A DNA stretch of 35,773 nt from a virus. Shown here piece by piece: positions 5,872-12,619 of this stretch. The translations under genes and the position numbers were made by a program. The stretch lies in the IMG/VR virus record IMGVR_UViG_3300051226_000015, positions 1-35,773 of that record. One strand, 5' to 3'. Under the pieces are notes generated by a model, which did no database searches, was not told where the DNA came from, and saw nothing but the letters and a program-made list of their open reading frames with translations. Numbering within the stretch: the stretch's first letter is position 1; every line of letters begins with the position of its first letter.

Positions 5872-6474
5872 ATGAGTACAGTAGCAGAGACAAATATGCG
5901 ATTGTCACAAATATGTTTAATAATTAAAAGTGAATTAAATTTAGAATTAACAGAGGACCAAAAATCATACTTTAGATACATAGATCCTGAAACAGTAATT
6001 AATAAAATAGAATACCTGAAGACGTATTCAAAGCCTATAGAAAATCCTATTCATTTCCTTTGGTGCGCTTGTAAGCGTAACTATCGTACATATCAGCAAA
6101 AGTTATCTGAAAAACTTGATACTGTTCTTGAACAAGTTAAGGCAGCGGTTGAAACTGTATTTAATGCAGCCAAAGAAAATAATATTACTGATGTAAATGT
6201 AATTAGTAAGGCCTTAGATACTGCTAAAGATATCATTTCAAAAGAACAAGAAATTATTCAGGAACAGATAAGAAGGGGCAGAGAGTTCCTAAAAAATAAA
6301 AAGAAGTCTAATGATAACAATGGTAAGAACAAATTTTTAAATTTTCCTCAAACAGAATATAATTGGAACGAAATAGAGCAATTAGAAATGAAGCGTATTA
6401 TTGAGAGAGCTAAAGGATTCGAAGGTATGACACCTGAAGAATTTAAAGCTAATTTATTAAGCCAAAGAAATTGA
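5872..6474 (+). CDS. unrecognised protein, possibly replication-related
   Basis: A 200-residue soluble protein, start ATG after CGGAGGT. The N-terminal part contains VINKIEYLKTYSKPIENPIH followed by FLWCACKRNY. This resembles the segment near the C-terminus of many Firmicute plasmid initiators (helix, then NPxxFLxxA..xxY), hence a weak suggestion of a replication role. The middle is helical and probably coiled coil (EKLDTVLEQVKAAVETVFNA to QEIIQEQIRRGREFLKNKKK), with a basic, low-complexity linker. The C-terminus ends with a short helical block (EGMTPEEFKANLLSQ). It follows the paired RNA locus and precedes AT-rich repeats, a setting compatible with plasmid replication control. I cannot name the family. 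Confidence 0.75.
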   Translation: MSTVAETNMRLSQICLIIKSELNLELTEDQKSYFRYIDPETVINKIEYLKTYSKPIENPIHFLWCACKRNYRTYQQKLSEKLDTVLEQVKAAVETVFNAAKENNITDVNVISKALDTAKDIISKEQEIIQEQIRRGREFLKNKKKSNDNNGKNKFLNFPQTEYNWNEIEQLEMKRIIERAKGFEGMTPEEFKANLLSQRN

Positions 6475-6557
6475 ATTATACATAGTATAGGCAATGTTTT
6501 TAAAGGCATTTAGAATTTGGTGCATAATAACCTATACACGAATTTAATATGTTGGAC

Positions 6558-6597
6558 AGGCTTTCTTAAAATTATCATAAATAGGAAGGCCTAATTT
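6558..6597 (+). terminator. terminator-like hairpin
   Basis: AGGCTTTCTT (6558-6567) pairs over all ten positions with AGGAAGGCCT (6583-6592), using two G-U pairs, with a 15-base loop and a short AATTTT tail. It separates the 5872 gene from the following cluster. Confidence 0.55.
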
Positions 6598-6826
6598 TCA
6601 TGTTTAAATTAATAGATTTTTTATATTTTTACTGAATATAAATATAATTTTAAGATTAATATAGTGGTTTACAATAACTTTATCAGTATACTAACTTAAC
6701 TTTAACTAAAATACTAAAAACTAAATAACTAAATAACTAATACAATATTATTAGATTTCTATGATTAATATACCTTAAAATATCAATAATGCAATTGAGG
6801 TGATTTATACGGAAATAATAAAAGAA
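6598..6826. other. AT-rich noncoding stretch with short ACTAAA repeats
   Basis: No gene. At about 6690-6742 there is a run of related short repeats (TAACTTTAACTAAAA, ACTAAATAACTAAATAACTAA), the clearest being an 8-bp TAAATAAC unit in tandem. These could be binding sites for the neighbouring DNA-binding proteins or only simple-sequence DNA. Confidence 0.45.
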
Positions 6827-6928
6827 ATGATACATAAATTTTTTCATTTAATAAAACTTTTCTTACTATCAGCTGTTACAGCCTTTGCAGTAGCAGCTGC
6901 ATTTATAATTATGAAGGCGCTAGTGTAG
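6827..6928 (+). CDS. very small single-pass membrane peptide
   Basis: From the ATG at 6827 a 33-residue peptide: short basic amphipathic start (MIHKFFHLIK), one membrane helix (LFLLSAVTAFAVAAAFIIM), end KALV. The ribosome site GAGGTGA at 6797-6803 is too far from this ATG. The in-frame GTG at 6800 lies inside that site, so the start is unclear and expression uncertain. It would fit the series of tiny membrane proteins that follow in this cluster (7334, 9916, 10280, 10476, 10776). Confidence 0.4.
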   Translation: MIHKFFHLIKLFLLSAVTAFAVAAAFIIMKALV

Positions 6929-6982
6929 TGCTTTATTTTTTTACATTAAAATGGTACAATTTAACAAGGGGTGATGGTATAT

Positions 6983-7195
6983 ATGGTTAAAAAATACGGT
7001 TGTAAGCTTAAAGAAATACGGTTAAAGGAATATATGCAGGACAATAGATCCGAATTTGCTAGAATGTTAAATACACCATTACAGACTTATACAGAATGGG
7101 AGAATGAAAGATCATTTCCAATAGTTACAAAGGCAATTGAAGTTTCAAAAATATTAAATAAAGCTATTGAAGAGATATGGTATGAAAAAGAGTAA
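6983..7195 (+). CDS. XRE/Cro-type HTH protein
   Basis: A 70-residue HTH protein. After KLKEIRLKEYM come NRSEFARMLNTPLQTYTEWENERSFP, a divergent HTH_3 in which the recognition helix follows TPLQTYTEWE, then a supporting helix TKAIEVSKILNKAIEEIWY. The ATG at 6983 lies about 9 bp after AAGGGGTGA; two earlier in-frame starts (GTG 6971, ATG 6974) overlap that site and are less likely. It has no sensor domain, so it is probably a local regulator of the FtsK cluster downstream. An intrinsic terminator overlaps its stop codon. Confidence 0.85.
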   Translation: MVKKYGCKLKEIRLKEYMQDNRSEFARMLNTPLQTYTEWENERSFPIVTKAIEVSKILNKAIEEIWYEKE

Positions 7196-7213
7196 TACTG
7201 TGTCTCTTTTTTT
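7185..7213 (+). terminator. terminator overlapping the HTH gene end
   Basis: AAAAAGAG (7185-7192) pairs with CTCTTTTT (7204-7211), with an 11-base loop and an extended T run. The left arm contains the final codons of the HTH gene. Confidence 0.7.
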
Positions 7214-7333
7214 ATTTGTAATTCACAGTTTTATGTGATAATCAAAAAAATTTTTAAATTTCACATAAGGACAGGCAAGTTTCCAAAAGATAGTGCATAA
7301 GATAAAGTATAAGATAATTGGAGGTGCTTTAGT

Positions 7334-7504
7334 ATGGATTATGTGATAGGGGTTTGGGTTATAGGGGTCGCTGGATATGCAGTCTATAAAAAACTAATTC
7401 ATGTCCACAAAGACAATGTTAAATTTGACGATGTCACACAGCATATTAAAAGATTCAAAAGAGTTAAAGACAAGGTTACTGAAACTAATAAAATTTTTAA
7501 GTAG
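7334..7504 (+). CDS. small membrane-anchored protein, 56 residues
   Basis: The ATG at 7334 sits 7 bp after GGAGGTG. The first 18 residues form one membrane helix (YVIGVWVIGVAGYAVY), followed by a basic cytoplasmic tail (KKLIHVHKD, HIKRFKRVKDKV). The stop is 8 bp before the FtsK-like gene, so the two are co-transcribed. The design (one helix then a positively charged tail) matches the 84-residue protein at 9916. A role as a membrane partner of the ATPase is inferred from position only. Confidence 0.75.
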   Translation: MDYVIGVWVIGVAGYAVYKKLIHVHKDNVKFDDVTQHIKRFKRVKDKVTETNKIFK

Positions 7505-7512
7505 GTGGGGGT

Positions 7513-8817
7513 ATGAAATTTCAAATAAGCATATCTAAAGAAAACAAATCTACTGAATTAATAAATATAAATAAAAACCTAGGGATAAAGGATAAATTCA
7601 AAAACACCATACATGATCTAAGGGTAAAGCATCAAGAATTAAAAGAGATCCAGGAACTAAATGATAAATGGCTGCAGGTAATGGCACACTGTAATGCCTA
7701 CAATGCAGAATTTAAGACATTTACATTGACCTATATTGTTAAGGAAATGTACGGATTTAGTTGCATGGTATTTGTACCTTATGGACTAAGTTTCAGCAAA
7801 ATTGAAGCCCTGAGAGAAACAATAGAGGAATCTTTGAACTGTATATTTTTATTTAAACGTGAAAAGGGTAAAAACTGTATAAAAGCAAAGTTTATCACCA
7901 ACGGCTTCAATGTAGGAAATTATTTTCCTGTTAAGGTAAAGCCATACGAATTATACATAGGAAACGGATATGATGGAATGCCGGTTGTAGTATCAATGCT
8001 TGATTTTCCTCATGTGCTGCTAAGTGGTGCAAATAATTCCGGAAAGACCAGGTGTTTAGATTGTGCATTAACAACCTTGATACATCATTGTACCAAAGAA
8101 GAACTTGAATTGTACCTGGTGCAGATAGCAAAGAGTGACTTAATAATTTATGAGGATGCAGAGCAGACAAAGGCTTTTGCTGATACATTATCAAAGACGG
8201 CTGAAGTGTTAGGCCATATACTCGGAGAAATGGAGGCAAGGGATAAATTAATCAGGCCATTAAAAAAAGCCGGCAGAGGCTCAAATATAAGCGATTATAA
8301 CAAGTTAAACCCTGATAAGAAATTACCTTATTGTTTTGTTACTTTTGATGAAATGAGCAGCCTTTTTGATGTATCTGGGAATGATAAAGAAACTATAAAA
8401 CTTAAAAAAGATATTATCAACATGCTAGAACAGGTATGGCAATACGGAAGAGCATTAGGGATATATGGTATTGCTTGTACTCAAAGGCCTACTGCCGATA
8501 AACTATCACCTTATGTCAAATCTCAATCAAATCTAATGATTTCATTTAAACAGAACAACCAAAAGTCAAGTGAGGTTGCGATTAATGATTCAAGCATAGC
8601 TTTATGCCTTCCAGCAAGGGTAGCTGTATATCTTACTACTGAATATGACTATTTAAAAACACCATTCATTACAGATAAAATCATAATTAAATATATCAAA
8701 AACAAGCTTGCACCATATCATAAAAACTTATTTACACCAGACGTTAAGGTTACGGATGGCAAAGCTGGAAATAAGTCAAACAAGGACATTGTAAAAGGGG
8801 GTAAGACTAAATGTTAA
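7513..8817 (+). CDS. FtsK/SpoIIIE-type DNA translocase-like ATPase
   Basis: A 434-residue ATPase. Walker A GANNSGKT is near residues 172-179 (after FPHVLLS) and Walker B YCFVTFDEM near 273-281. ACTQRP follows as the conserved polar motif, with the late motif LPARVAVYL. No membrane helices are visible at the N-terminus (residues 1-150 are soluble), unlike cellular FtsK. The size resembles the coupling-type ATPases of Tn916-like elements (about 460 residues) and clostridial TcpA. It forms a gene pair, overlapping by 7 bp, with a replication-relaxation-type protein, and is surrounded by small membrane proteins. That suggests DNA transfer or plasmid replication rather than virion packaging, which has its own terminase. 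Confidence 0.88.
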   Translation: MKFQISISKENKSTELININKNLGIKDKFKNTIHDLRVKHQELKEIQELNDKWLQVMAHCNAYNAEFKTFTLTYIVKEMYGFSCMVFVPYGLSFSKIEALRETIEESLNCIFLFKREKGKNCIKAKFITNGFNVGNYFPVKVKPYELYIGNGYDGMPVVVSMLDFPHVLLSGANNSGKTRCLDCALTTLIHHCTKEELELYLVQIAKSDLIIYEDAEQTKAFADTLSKTAEVLGHILGEMEARDKLIRPLKKAGRGSNISDYNKLNPDKKLPYCFVTFDEMSSLFDVSGNDKETIKLKKDIINMLEQVWQYGRALGIYGIACTQRPTADKLSPYVKSQSNLMISFKQNNQKSSEVAINDSSIALCLPARVAVYLTTEYDYLKTPFITDKIIIKYIKNKLAPYHKNLFTPDVKVTDGKAGNKSNKDIVKGGKTKC

Positions 8818-9404
8818 CAGACAGAGATATGATGATACTCAAGCACGTAGAGACGTTTAATTTCATTACTATCAATCAAACGGTAGATATGTTCTTTAAT
8901 ACTAAAAGTGGGTATGACATGGCTAGGAGAAGGCTTAATAAGCTTATACAGAGCAATTATTTAAAAGCTACAAGAAATAATGATACCAATGAGAAGATCT
9001 ATTACATAGATAATTTTAAAAATGTATCTCTTCATAGAATGCTGCTGATGAACTATTATTCAAAATTAATCAGCTTTGGTGTGGAGATGAAAACATTTGA
9101 AAAGGAGAAGGAATGGAACAATGGATCAATACGGTCAGATGGATTCTGCATATTTAAATATGGTGGGTATACATTTTACCAATTCATAGAGATTATTGTT
9201 TCACATAACGATTCTAACCTGGTCAAATACGATAAGCTTTACAAAAGTAAAACAGTTCAAAAACTATACAGCCTTTCAGATGATATATTTCCAACCTTAA
9301 TTGCAATAGACAATGCAACTCATAAAAAACCTGTTGAATTAGAAAATACAAAAGTCATTTTGTTAGATTTTTCATTAAAAAGCGTTGCTCAAGTATTTAT
9401 TTAA
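8811..9404 (+). CDS. replication-relaxation-type protein (winged helix, Replic_Relax-like)
   Basis: A 197-residue protein. It begins LTDRDMMILKHVETFNFITI and NQTVDMFFN followed by ARRRLNKLIQSNYLK, a winged-helix domain typical of the replication-relaxation family found on Gram-positive plasmids and integrative elements. The C-terminal half (IRSDGFCIFKYGGYTFYQFI to YDKLYKSK, then PTLIAID) has the D-x-E-like spacing of an endonuclease-fold core in that family, but I do not see a full catalytic set. It is shorter than many members. It overlaps the FtsK-like gene by 7 bp, and this ATPase/relaxation pair recurs in Firmicute mobile elements. A role in initiating plasmid replication or transfer is inferred. 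Confidence 0.75.
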   Translation: MLTDRDMMILKHVETFNFITINQTVDMFFNTKSGYDMARRRLNKLIQSNYLKATRNNDTNEKIYYIDNFKNVSLHRMLLMNYYSKLISFGVEMKTFEKEKEWNNGSIRSDGFCIFKYGGYTFYQFIEIIVSHNDSNLVKYDKLYKSKTVQKLYSLSDDIFPTLIAIDNATHKKPVELENTKVILLDFSLKSVAQVFI

Positions 9405-9915
9405 ATATGTGTTTTTATTAGCGCTATAAGATAGGATTTAATATACCTTATAGCATTTACAAGAACAGATGATATAAGTCTATGAGAAGCATACAGTGAC
9501 TATCACGACATTTTATAGGGTTCCAGTAGGCATTATTACAGGGTTTTGCGGAACGCAATAAGAAGGAAAAAATGAAGCGGAGCGGCATGACTGACTTCTA
9601 GCCCTCGAAATTTTTTTCAAAAAATTCATTAAGCCAACAAATGTAAATTTTATATATATTATACCAATGCTTATTTAGTTATCTATGTAAAATAATTCAA
9701 TTTTTATATTTATTTGATTTGGTTTGTTTTATAAATACGGACTAATAGAGCTTAGGACATCAAAGGTGAAGTTTGGATACTTAATCCTAGTATGTAAATA
9801 GTATCTGATTAATCTGTACTTTATTTAACTGAATTTCAAAGCAAGAGGTCTATAAAAGGGGTTTATTTTAACACAGATATTTTAAATAAAATTAGAGTAC
9901 AAAGGAGGCTATAAA
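9405..9915. other. noncoding region after the relaxation gene, candidate nick/transfer origin
   Basis: About 510 bp without a gene. An inverted repeat GCTATAAG / CTTATAGC (9423-9430, 9447-9454) follows the stop. The block 9500-9610 has higher GC than its surroundings and contains a small hairpin TTGCG-GAA-CGCAA (9544-9556) and a purine-rich stretch AATGAAGCGGAGCGGCATGA. The rest is AT-rich. A GC-richer island with a hairpin just after a relaxation-type gene is where an oriT or double-strand origin could lie. No known nick consensus was recognised. Confidence 0.35.
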
Positions 9916-10170
9916 ATGATTACAATTGTTGAAATGTTTCTAGCTGTAGGAATAGCAGGGTACTTATTAAAGAGAAGCTTGATAGGAAGAACTATTATGC
10001 TATGCTTCAGAATTACAAAGGCAGGGTTAATATTTAACTATCAGTCACTAGAGAAGGTTTATAAGTACTTAAATTCTAAGATTGCTACCAAAAGCAAAAG
10101 AACTTCCAAAGCAGCATACAAAAGGGCTGTTAATGAAAGTTCCCCAAAAGTAGTATATCTTAAACGATAA
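9916..10170 (+). CDS. small membrane protein with basic tail, 84 residues
   Basis: The ATG follows AAAGGAGGC with good spacing. One N-terminal membrane helix (ITIVEMFLAVGIAGYLL), then a second weakly hydrophobic stretch (RTIMLCFRITKAGLIF), then a strongly basic tail (KIATKSKRTSKAAYKRA) with a net charge above +10. Such a tail would lie on the cytoplasmic side and could touch DNA or phospholipid. No family recognised. It begins the second half of the membrane-protein cluster. Confidence 0.75.
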   Translation: MITIVEMFLAVGIAGYLLKRSLIGRTIMLCFRITKAGLIFNYQSLEKVYKYLNSKIATKSKRTSKAAYKRAVNESSPKVVYLKR

Positions 10171-10177
10171 TCTTAAC

Positions 10178-10208
10178 GGAAAAGGGAATTCAACACATTC
10201 TCTTTTCC
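10178..10208 (+). terminator. hairpin after the 84-residue gene
   Basis: GGAAAAGGGAAT / ATTCTCTTTTCC (10178-10189, 10197-10208) form a 12-bp stem with one G-U pair and a 7-base loop. No T run follows, so it may instead stabilise the mRNA or act as a weak attenuator before the three downstream genes. Confidence 0.5.
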
Positions 10209-10279
10209 AAACTATCTATATTATATTATGCTCGGACTCAAAAAAAGTATTCAATAAATTAATTAGGAGGATGATTGGT

Positions 10280-10462
10280 ATGAATACAATATTGTTTATG
10301 GCTGGAACAGCAGTTGCTACAGCAGTCAGTGAGAAGGTGGCAAATGCATTTGGAAAGCAGGAATTAGGTCAATTTATTGCAATTAGTGGATTAGGCTTGT
10401 TAGGCTTAATAGCAGTAAAGTCAGTAAAGGATTTATTAGTAGGCTGCAAAACATTAATTTGA
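10280..10462 (+). CDS. small SpoIIIAC/AD-like membrane protein (paralogue 1)
   Basis: I choose the ATG at 10280, 9 bp after AGGAGG; an ATG at 10271 abuts that site and is unlikely. The 60-residue product has two hydrophobic helices (ILFMAGTAVATAV and FIAISGLGLLGLIAV) around a GKQELGQ turn. That pattern, G-K-x-E-x-(x)-x-F/I-I-x-x-x-G-L, is shared with the next gene (GKKDFGDIIAASGL), and both recall the short SpoIIIAC/SpoIIIAD sporulation-channel proteins, which have two or more helices and a similar loop. The resemblance is by eye. The two genes sit 13 bp apart and look like a tandem duplication. Confidence 0.7.
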   Translation: MNTILFMAGTAVATAVSEKVANAFGKQELGQFIAISGLGLLGLIAVKSVKDLLVGCKTLI

Positions 10463-10475
10463 GGAGATGGTTATT

Positions 10476-10763
10476 TTGACAACAGGAGCTTTAATAAGTG
10501 AAATCATTAAAACAGCTTTCGTTACCCTTGTTTGCAGTAAATTACTGAAGGTCATGGGTAAAAAGGACTTTGGAGATATTATAGCAGCATCAGGTTTATG
10601 TATTTGCGGCGTGGATCTAGCAAAGATAATAGTACCATTTTGTAAAGGTGTTAAGGATTTCTTTGATAAAATAGGCAAGTTTTTCGGTGGCATTGATGAT
10701 TTCTTTGATAAATGCAGCAGAGATATTAAAAAGATAGGGGATGCTCTTACATTCTGGAACTAG
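10476..10763 (+). CDS. small SpoIIIAC/AD-like membrane protein (paralogue 2)
   Basis: The TTG at 10476 is 9 bp after GAGGAG, mirroring the start of the previous gene. The ATG at 10467 directly touches the ribosome site and would add three residues. The 95-residue product has helices ALISEIIKTAFVTLVC and IIAASGLCICGVDLAKIIV around GKKDFGD, matching paralogue 1, then a C-terminal amphipathic extension with the repeat DFFDKIGKFFGGIDDFFDK. That extension is absent from paralogue 1. Together the pair could form a small membrane complex, but its function is unknown. Confidence 0.7.
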   Translation: MTTGALISEIIKTAFVTLVCSKLLKVMGKKDFGDIIAASGLCICGVDLAKIIVPFCKGVKDFFDKIGKFFGGIDDFFDKCSRDIKKIGDALTFWN

Positions 10764-10775
10764 TGAGGTGGTATT

Positions 10776-10985
10776 ATGTTTGGTACTAAGTATTATTCTT
10801 TCAATCAAAGAGGGATAAATGCACTTATAAAAGATATTAAGAAGGACAGAAATAACAAAGAACATCTTATGCTCGTAGGCGGTGTAATAGTAGCTTTAAC
10901 AATAGGCGGTGTGCTATCTATAAATTATACTACAACATATTTTGCATGTGAAAGTACTAGAGAGCTTGTTAAGTGGATGGTTTAA
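10776..10985 (+). CDS. small single-pass membrane protein, 69 residues
   Basis: The start follows GAGGTGG. A basic N-terminal region (NQRGINALIKDIKKDRNNKEH) precedes one membrane helix (LMLVGGVIVALTIGGVLSI), then a short external end with one cysteine (TTYFACES). It is the last gene of the cluster and is followed by the strong hairpin at 11006-11041. The opposite topology to the 56- and 84-residue proteins (tail first, helix later) hints at a multi-component membrane assembly. No family recognised. A holin function cannot be excluded from size alone. Confidence 0.7.
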   Translation: MFGTKYYSFNQRGINALIKDIKKDRNNKEHLMLVGGVIVALTIGGVLSINYTTTYFACESTRELVKWMV

Positions 10986-11005
10986 GGTTAAAAAAATGGA
11001 AATAA

Positions 11006-11041
11006 TATAATGGGATATTGTCGCATCAATATCCCATTATA
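11006..11041. terminator. bidirectional terminator between convergent genes
   Basis: A perfect 15-bp stem, TATAATGGGATATTG / CAATATCCCATTATA (11006-11020, 11027-11041), with loop TCGCAT. It lies between the rightward membrane-protein cluster and the leftward gene ending at 11055, so it can serve both. Confidence 0.8.
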
Positions 11042-11054
11042 ATTAAATATCAAA

Positions 11055-11666
11055 TTAAAATATATCCAATGTTACCTTTCTTAATGGTGTTAATATTTTT
11101 TTAAATTCAGGTGTATTTAAACAGATTATATGACTAATTAGACTATTTACGGAATCAAACGAAAGTATAAGATGGTTTGAAATGTTGTTAACTTCAAATT
11201 CACTTGATAAATTTGTTCTTATAATTACCAGTAATTTATTACTATCAGAAAGCCGTATAACTTTTAAATCACCATATTTAACATGAATTTGATAAATTGC
11301 ATTGTTGTCTAAATTCAATTCATTTCTTAGCTCTACGGGCTGAATACTTTTTGAATTAAAAGTAATATAATCATCTTCTAGAGGCTTATCTACTAATATG
11401 ATATGCTCTTTCTCTAAATTAAATTTCCAGTCTGTTGCTTTGCTAGTATCCCATTGAGATTTGTCTTTATACGAGACTATCTTTAAATGGTTAATTGATG
11501 TATATAATTCTAGATTTGAATTTGAACTTATGTAATTTTTTATCAAGCTTAAATTTAACTGAGAAGAAGAAATTTTTTGCATTTTTGCAAGACCATCAAA
11601 TTTTTCAAATATTGAATCTAATTCCTCTTGTTCTACTGGAAAGTACATAGTTTTGTTGACACCCAT
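11055..11666 (-). CDS. unrecognised soluble protein, 203 residues
   Basis: The leftward gene starts with an ATG about 10 bp after AAGGAG on the minus strand. No signal peptide, membrane helix, metal-binding or HTH motif is evident. The body is a mix of strands and helices, with aromatic pairs such as KATDWKFNLEKEHIILVDK and a helical C-terminus (LISHIICLNTPEFKKILTPL). It stands alone between a bidirectional terminator and its own promoter, which carries a palindrome. That isolation is typical of a cargo or defence gene carried by a prophage, but nothing in the sequence fixes a function. Confidence 0.8.
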   Translation of the reverse strand: MGVNKTMYFPVEQEELDSIFEKFDGLAKMQKISSSQLNLSLIKNYISSNSNLELYTSINHLKIVSYKDKSQWDTSKATDWKFNLEKEHIILVDKPLEDDYITFNSKSIQPVELRNELNLDNNAIYQIHVKYGDLKVIRLSDSNKLLVIIRTNLSSEFEVNNISNHLILSFDSVNSLISHIICLNTPEFKKILTPLRKVTLDIF

Positions 11667-11713
11667 TTAAAACACTCCTTATAAAATAAAAGTTTAACTA
11701 ATGTTATAATTAT

Positions 11714-11742
11714 ATATTAGTACTAATGAACTAATATGTCAA
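11714..11742 (-). promoter_or_regulatory. promoter of the 203-residue gene
   Basis: On the minus strand TTGACA (11742-11737), 17 bp, TAATAT (11719-11714). A perfect 12-bp palindrome ATTAGTACTAAT (11716-11727) overlaps the -10 box, and a related half-site ACTAAT follows. It is a probable operator of an unknown regulator. Confidence 0.7.
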
Positions 11743-11829
11743 TAGAAAAAGTGTAATATTATTTGCCTACTTAAATAATTTTTAAAAAGGCTCTTTTAAT
11801 GTAGAACATCAATGTCAGATGAACTTCTG

Positions 11830-12027
11830 CTCAAGTTGAGACAAAGTTAAAAACAGCAAGTTTTTAAATGTCATCAAAGGCAGATAAAATCTATACTGAC
11901 AAGACATGTGGCCAACTTGGCCCCTAATGAAAATATTAGTGATATAGGGATAAGCCCGCAGCATAATGTAAAGTGATTCAAAGCCGCATAATGTGAATGA
12001 TTAAAGAACATCGGGCAAACTTTGCCC
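11830..12027. repeat. three short palindromes with one-base centres
   Basis: CTCAA-G-TTGAG (11830-11840), GGCCAA-C-TTGGCC (11910-11922) and GGGCAAA-C-TTTGCCC (12013-12027) share a CAA-x-TTG core with a single central base. Between the second and third lies a 25-bp direct repeat with core GCATAATGT. The third is followed by TTTT and could also terminate transcription. Confidence 0.6.
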
Positions 12028-12192
12028 TTTTGAAAATATGTAGCATTGTAAACTGAAAATGCTGCTAATATAGAATTATAGTCTGTGCACATTTGTGCAT
12101 GGGCTAGCTTCCTATTTGTTATACAAATAGAGCTAGATTGGGAGAACCCAAAACCCCTTTTAAGTATTCAAAAAAGAAATAGCTATAAAAGT

Positions 12193-12225
12193 AAAACCAT
12201 CTGAATAATGTTCAAGTGGTTTTTC
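12193..12225 (+). terminator. terminator-like hairpin
   Basis: AAAACCA (12193-12199) pairs with TGGTTTT (12217-12223), and an inner TGAA pairs with TTCA across a two-base internal loop. TTTTT ends the right arm. No gene immediately precedes it, so it may insulate the region or be part of the cis-acting structure. Confidence 0.4.
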
Positions 12226-12293
12226 ATATAGATCCTTGCATAGAAGGGTATAAATTCCGCGGGCAAATTTTATAAACGTAATTGGTGTATGCG

Positions 12294-12422
12294 CGATTTT
12301 TCTTGAAAAAAACGTTCACTCAAACGATTTTGATTAATTAAGAAACGTTTTTCTCCGTTTTTGAACGATTTTCTTAAAATTCTATGTTTGCTTCTATAGG
12401 AGAGTGCGATTTTTAAAAATCG
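12294..12422 (+). repeat. helically phased CGATTTT repeats ending in a palindrome
   Basis: CGATTTT occurs at 12294, 12325, 12366 and 12407, spaced 31, 41 and 41 bp, that is three, four and four helical turns. The last copy is part of a perfect 16-bp palindrome CGATTTTTAAAAATCG (12407-12422). The two middle copies share a further upstream CGTT-C/T element. Confidence 0.6.
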
Positions 12423-12486
12423 TGCAGGAATAAAAATAGTAGCCTGGTATGGGTAAGCAAATCCATCACTAAGCTGTTGATCTGCA

Positions 12487-12516
12487 TAAAAAAATGAGGT
12501 ATCTAATTGTACCTCA
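12487..12516 (-). terminator. terminator of the leftward regulator operon
   Basis: On the minus strand TGAGGTA-CAATTAGA-TACCTCA (12516-12495) is followed by a U run (12494-12487). It lies downstream of the last HTH gene. A GC-rich hairpin AGCCGA / TCGGCT overlaps that gene's stop codon at 12605-12620. Confidence 0.75.
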
Positions 12517-12619
12517 ACAATTAATTAGTTTTGTATTTTGAGACGGCAAAATTCCCTTTTCAAATTACTAAGCAGATTTTAGTTCTTATAAAAGATATTT
12601 GCTCAGCCGAAAAGTCGGC

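Larger units (their letters stand above)
11743..12486. other. noncoding, palindrome-rich region
   Basis: About 740 bp between two leftward transcription units, with no credible gene; the only longer frame (leftward, 11874-12092) has no ribosome site and unlikely composition. It contains three CAA-x-TTG palindromes, a 25-bp direct repeat at 11958-12006 (GCATAATGT...TGATT), a strong hairpin at 12104-12136 (CTAGCT and CTATTTGT arms with loop TAT), a small TTGGG-AGAA-CCCAA hairpin just after it, a terminator-like hairpin at 12193-12224, and CGATTTT repeats at 12294-12422. Dense structure without genes suggests a cis-acting site for replication, partition or recombination. Confidence 0.55.

Noticed and set aside
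11874-12092. Leftward 72-residue frame
   Set aside because: No ribosome site, cysteine-rich odd composition, and it runs through palindromes and direct repeats that look like cis-acting DNA.
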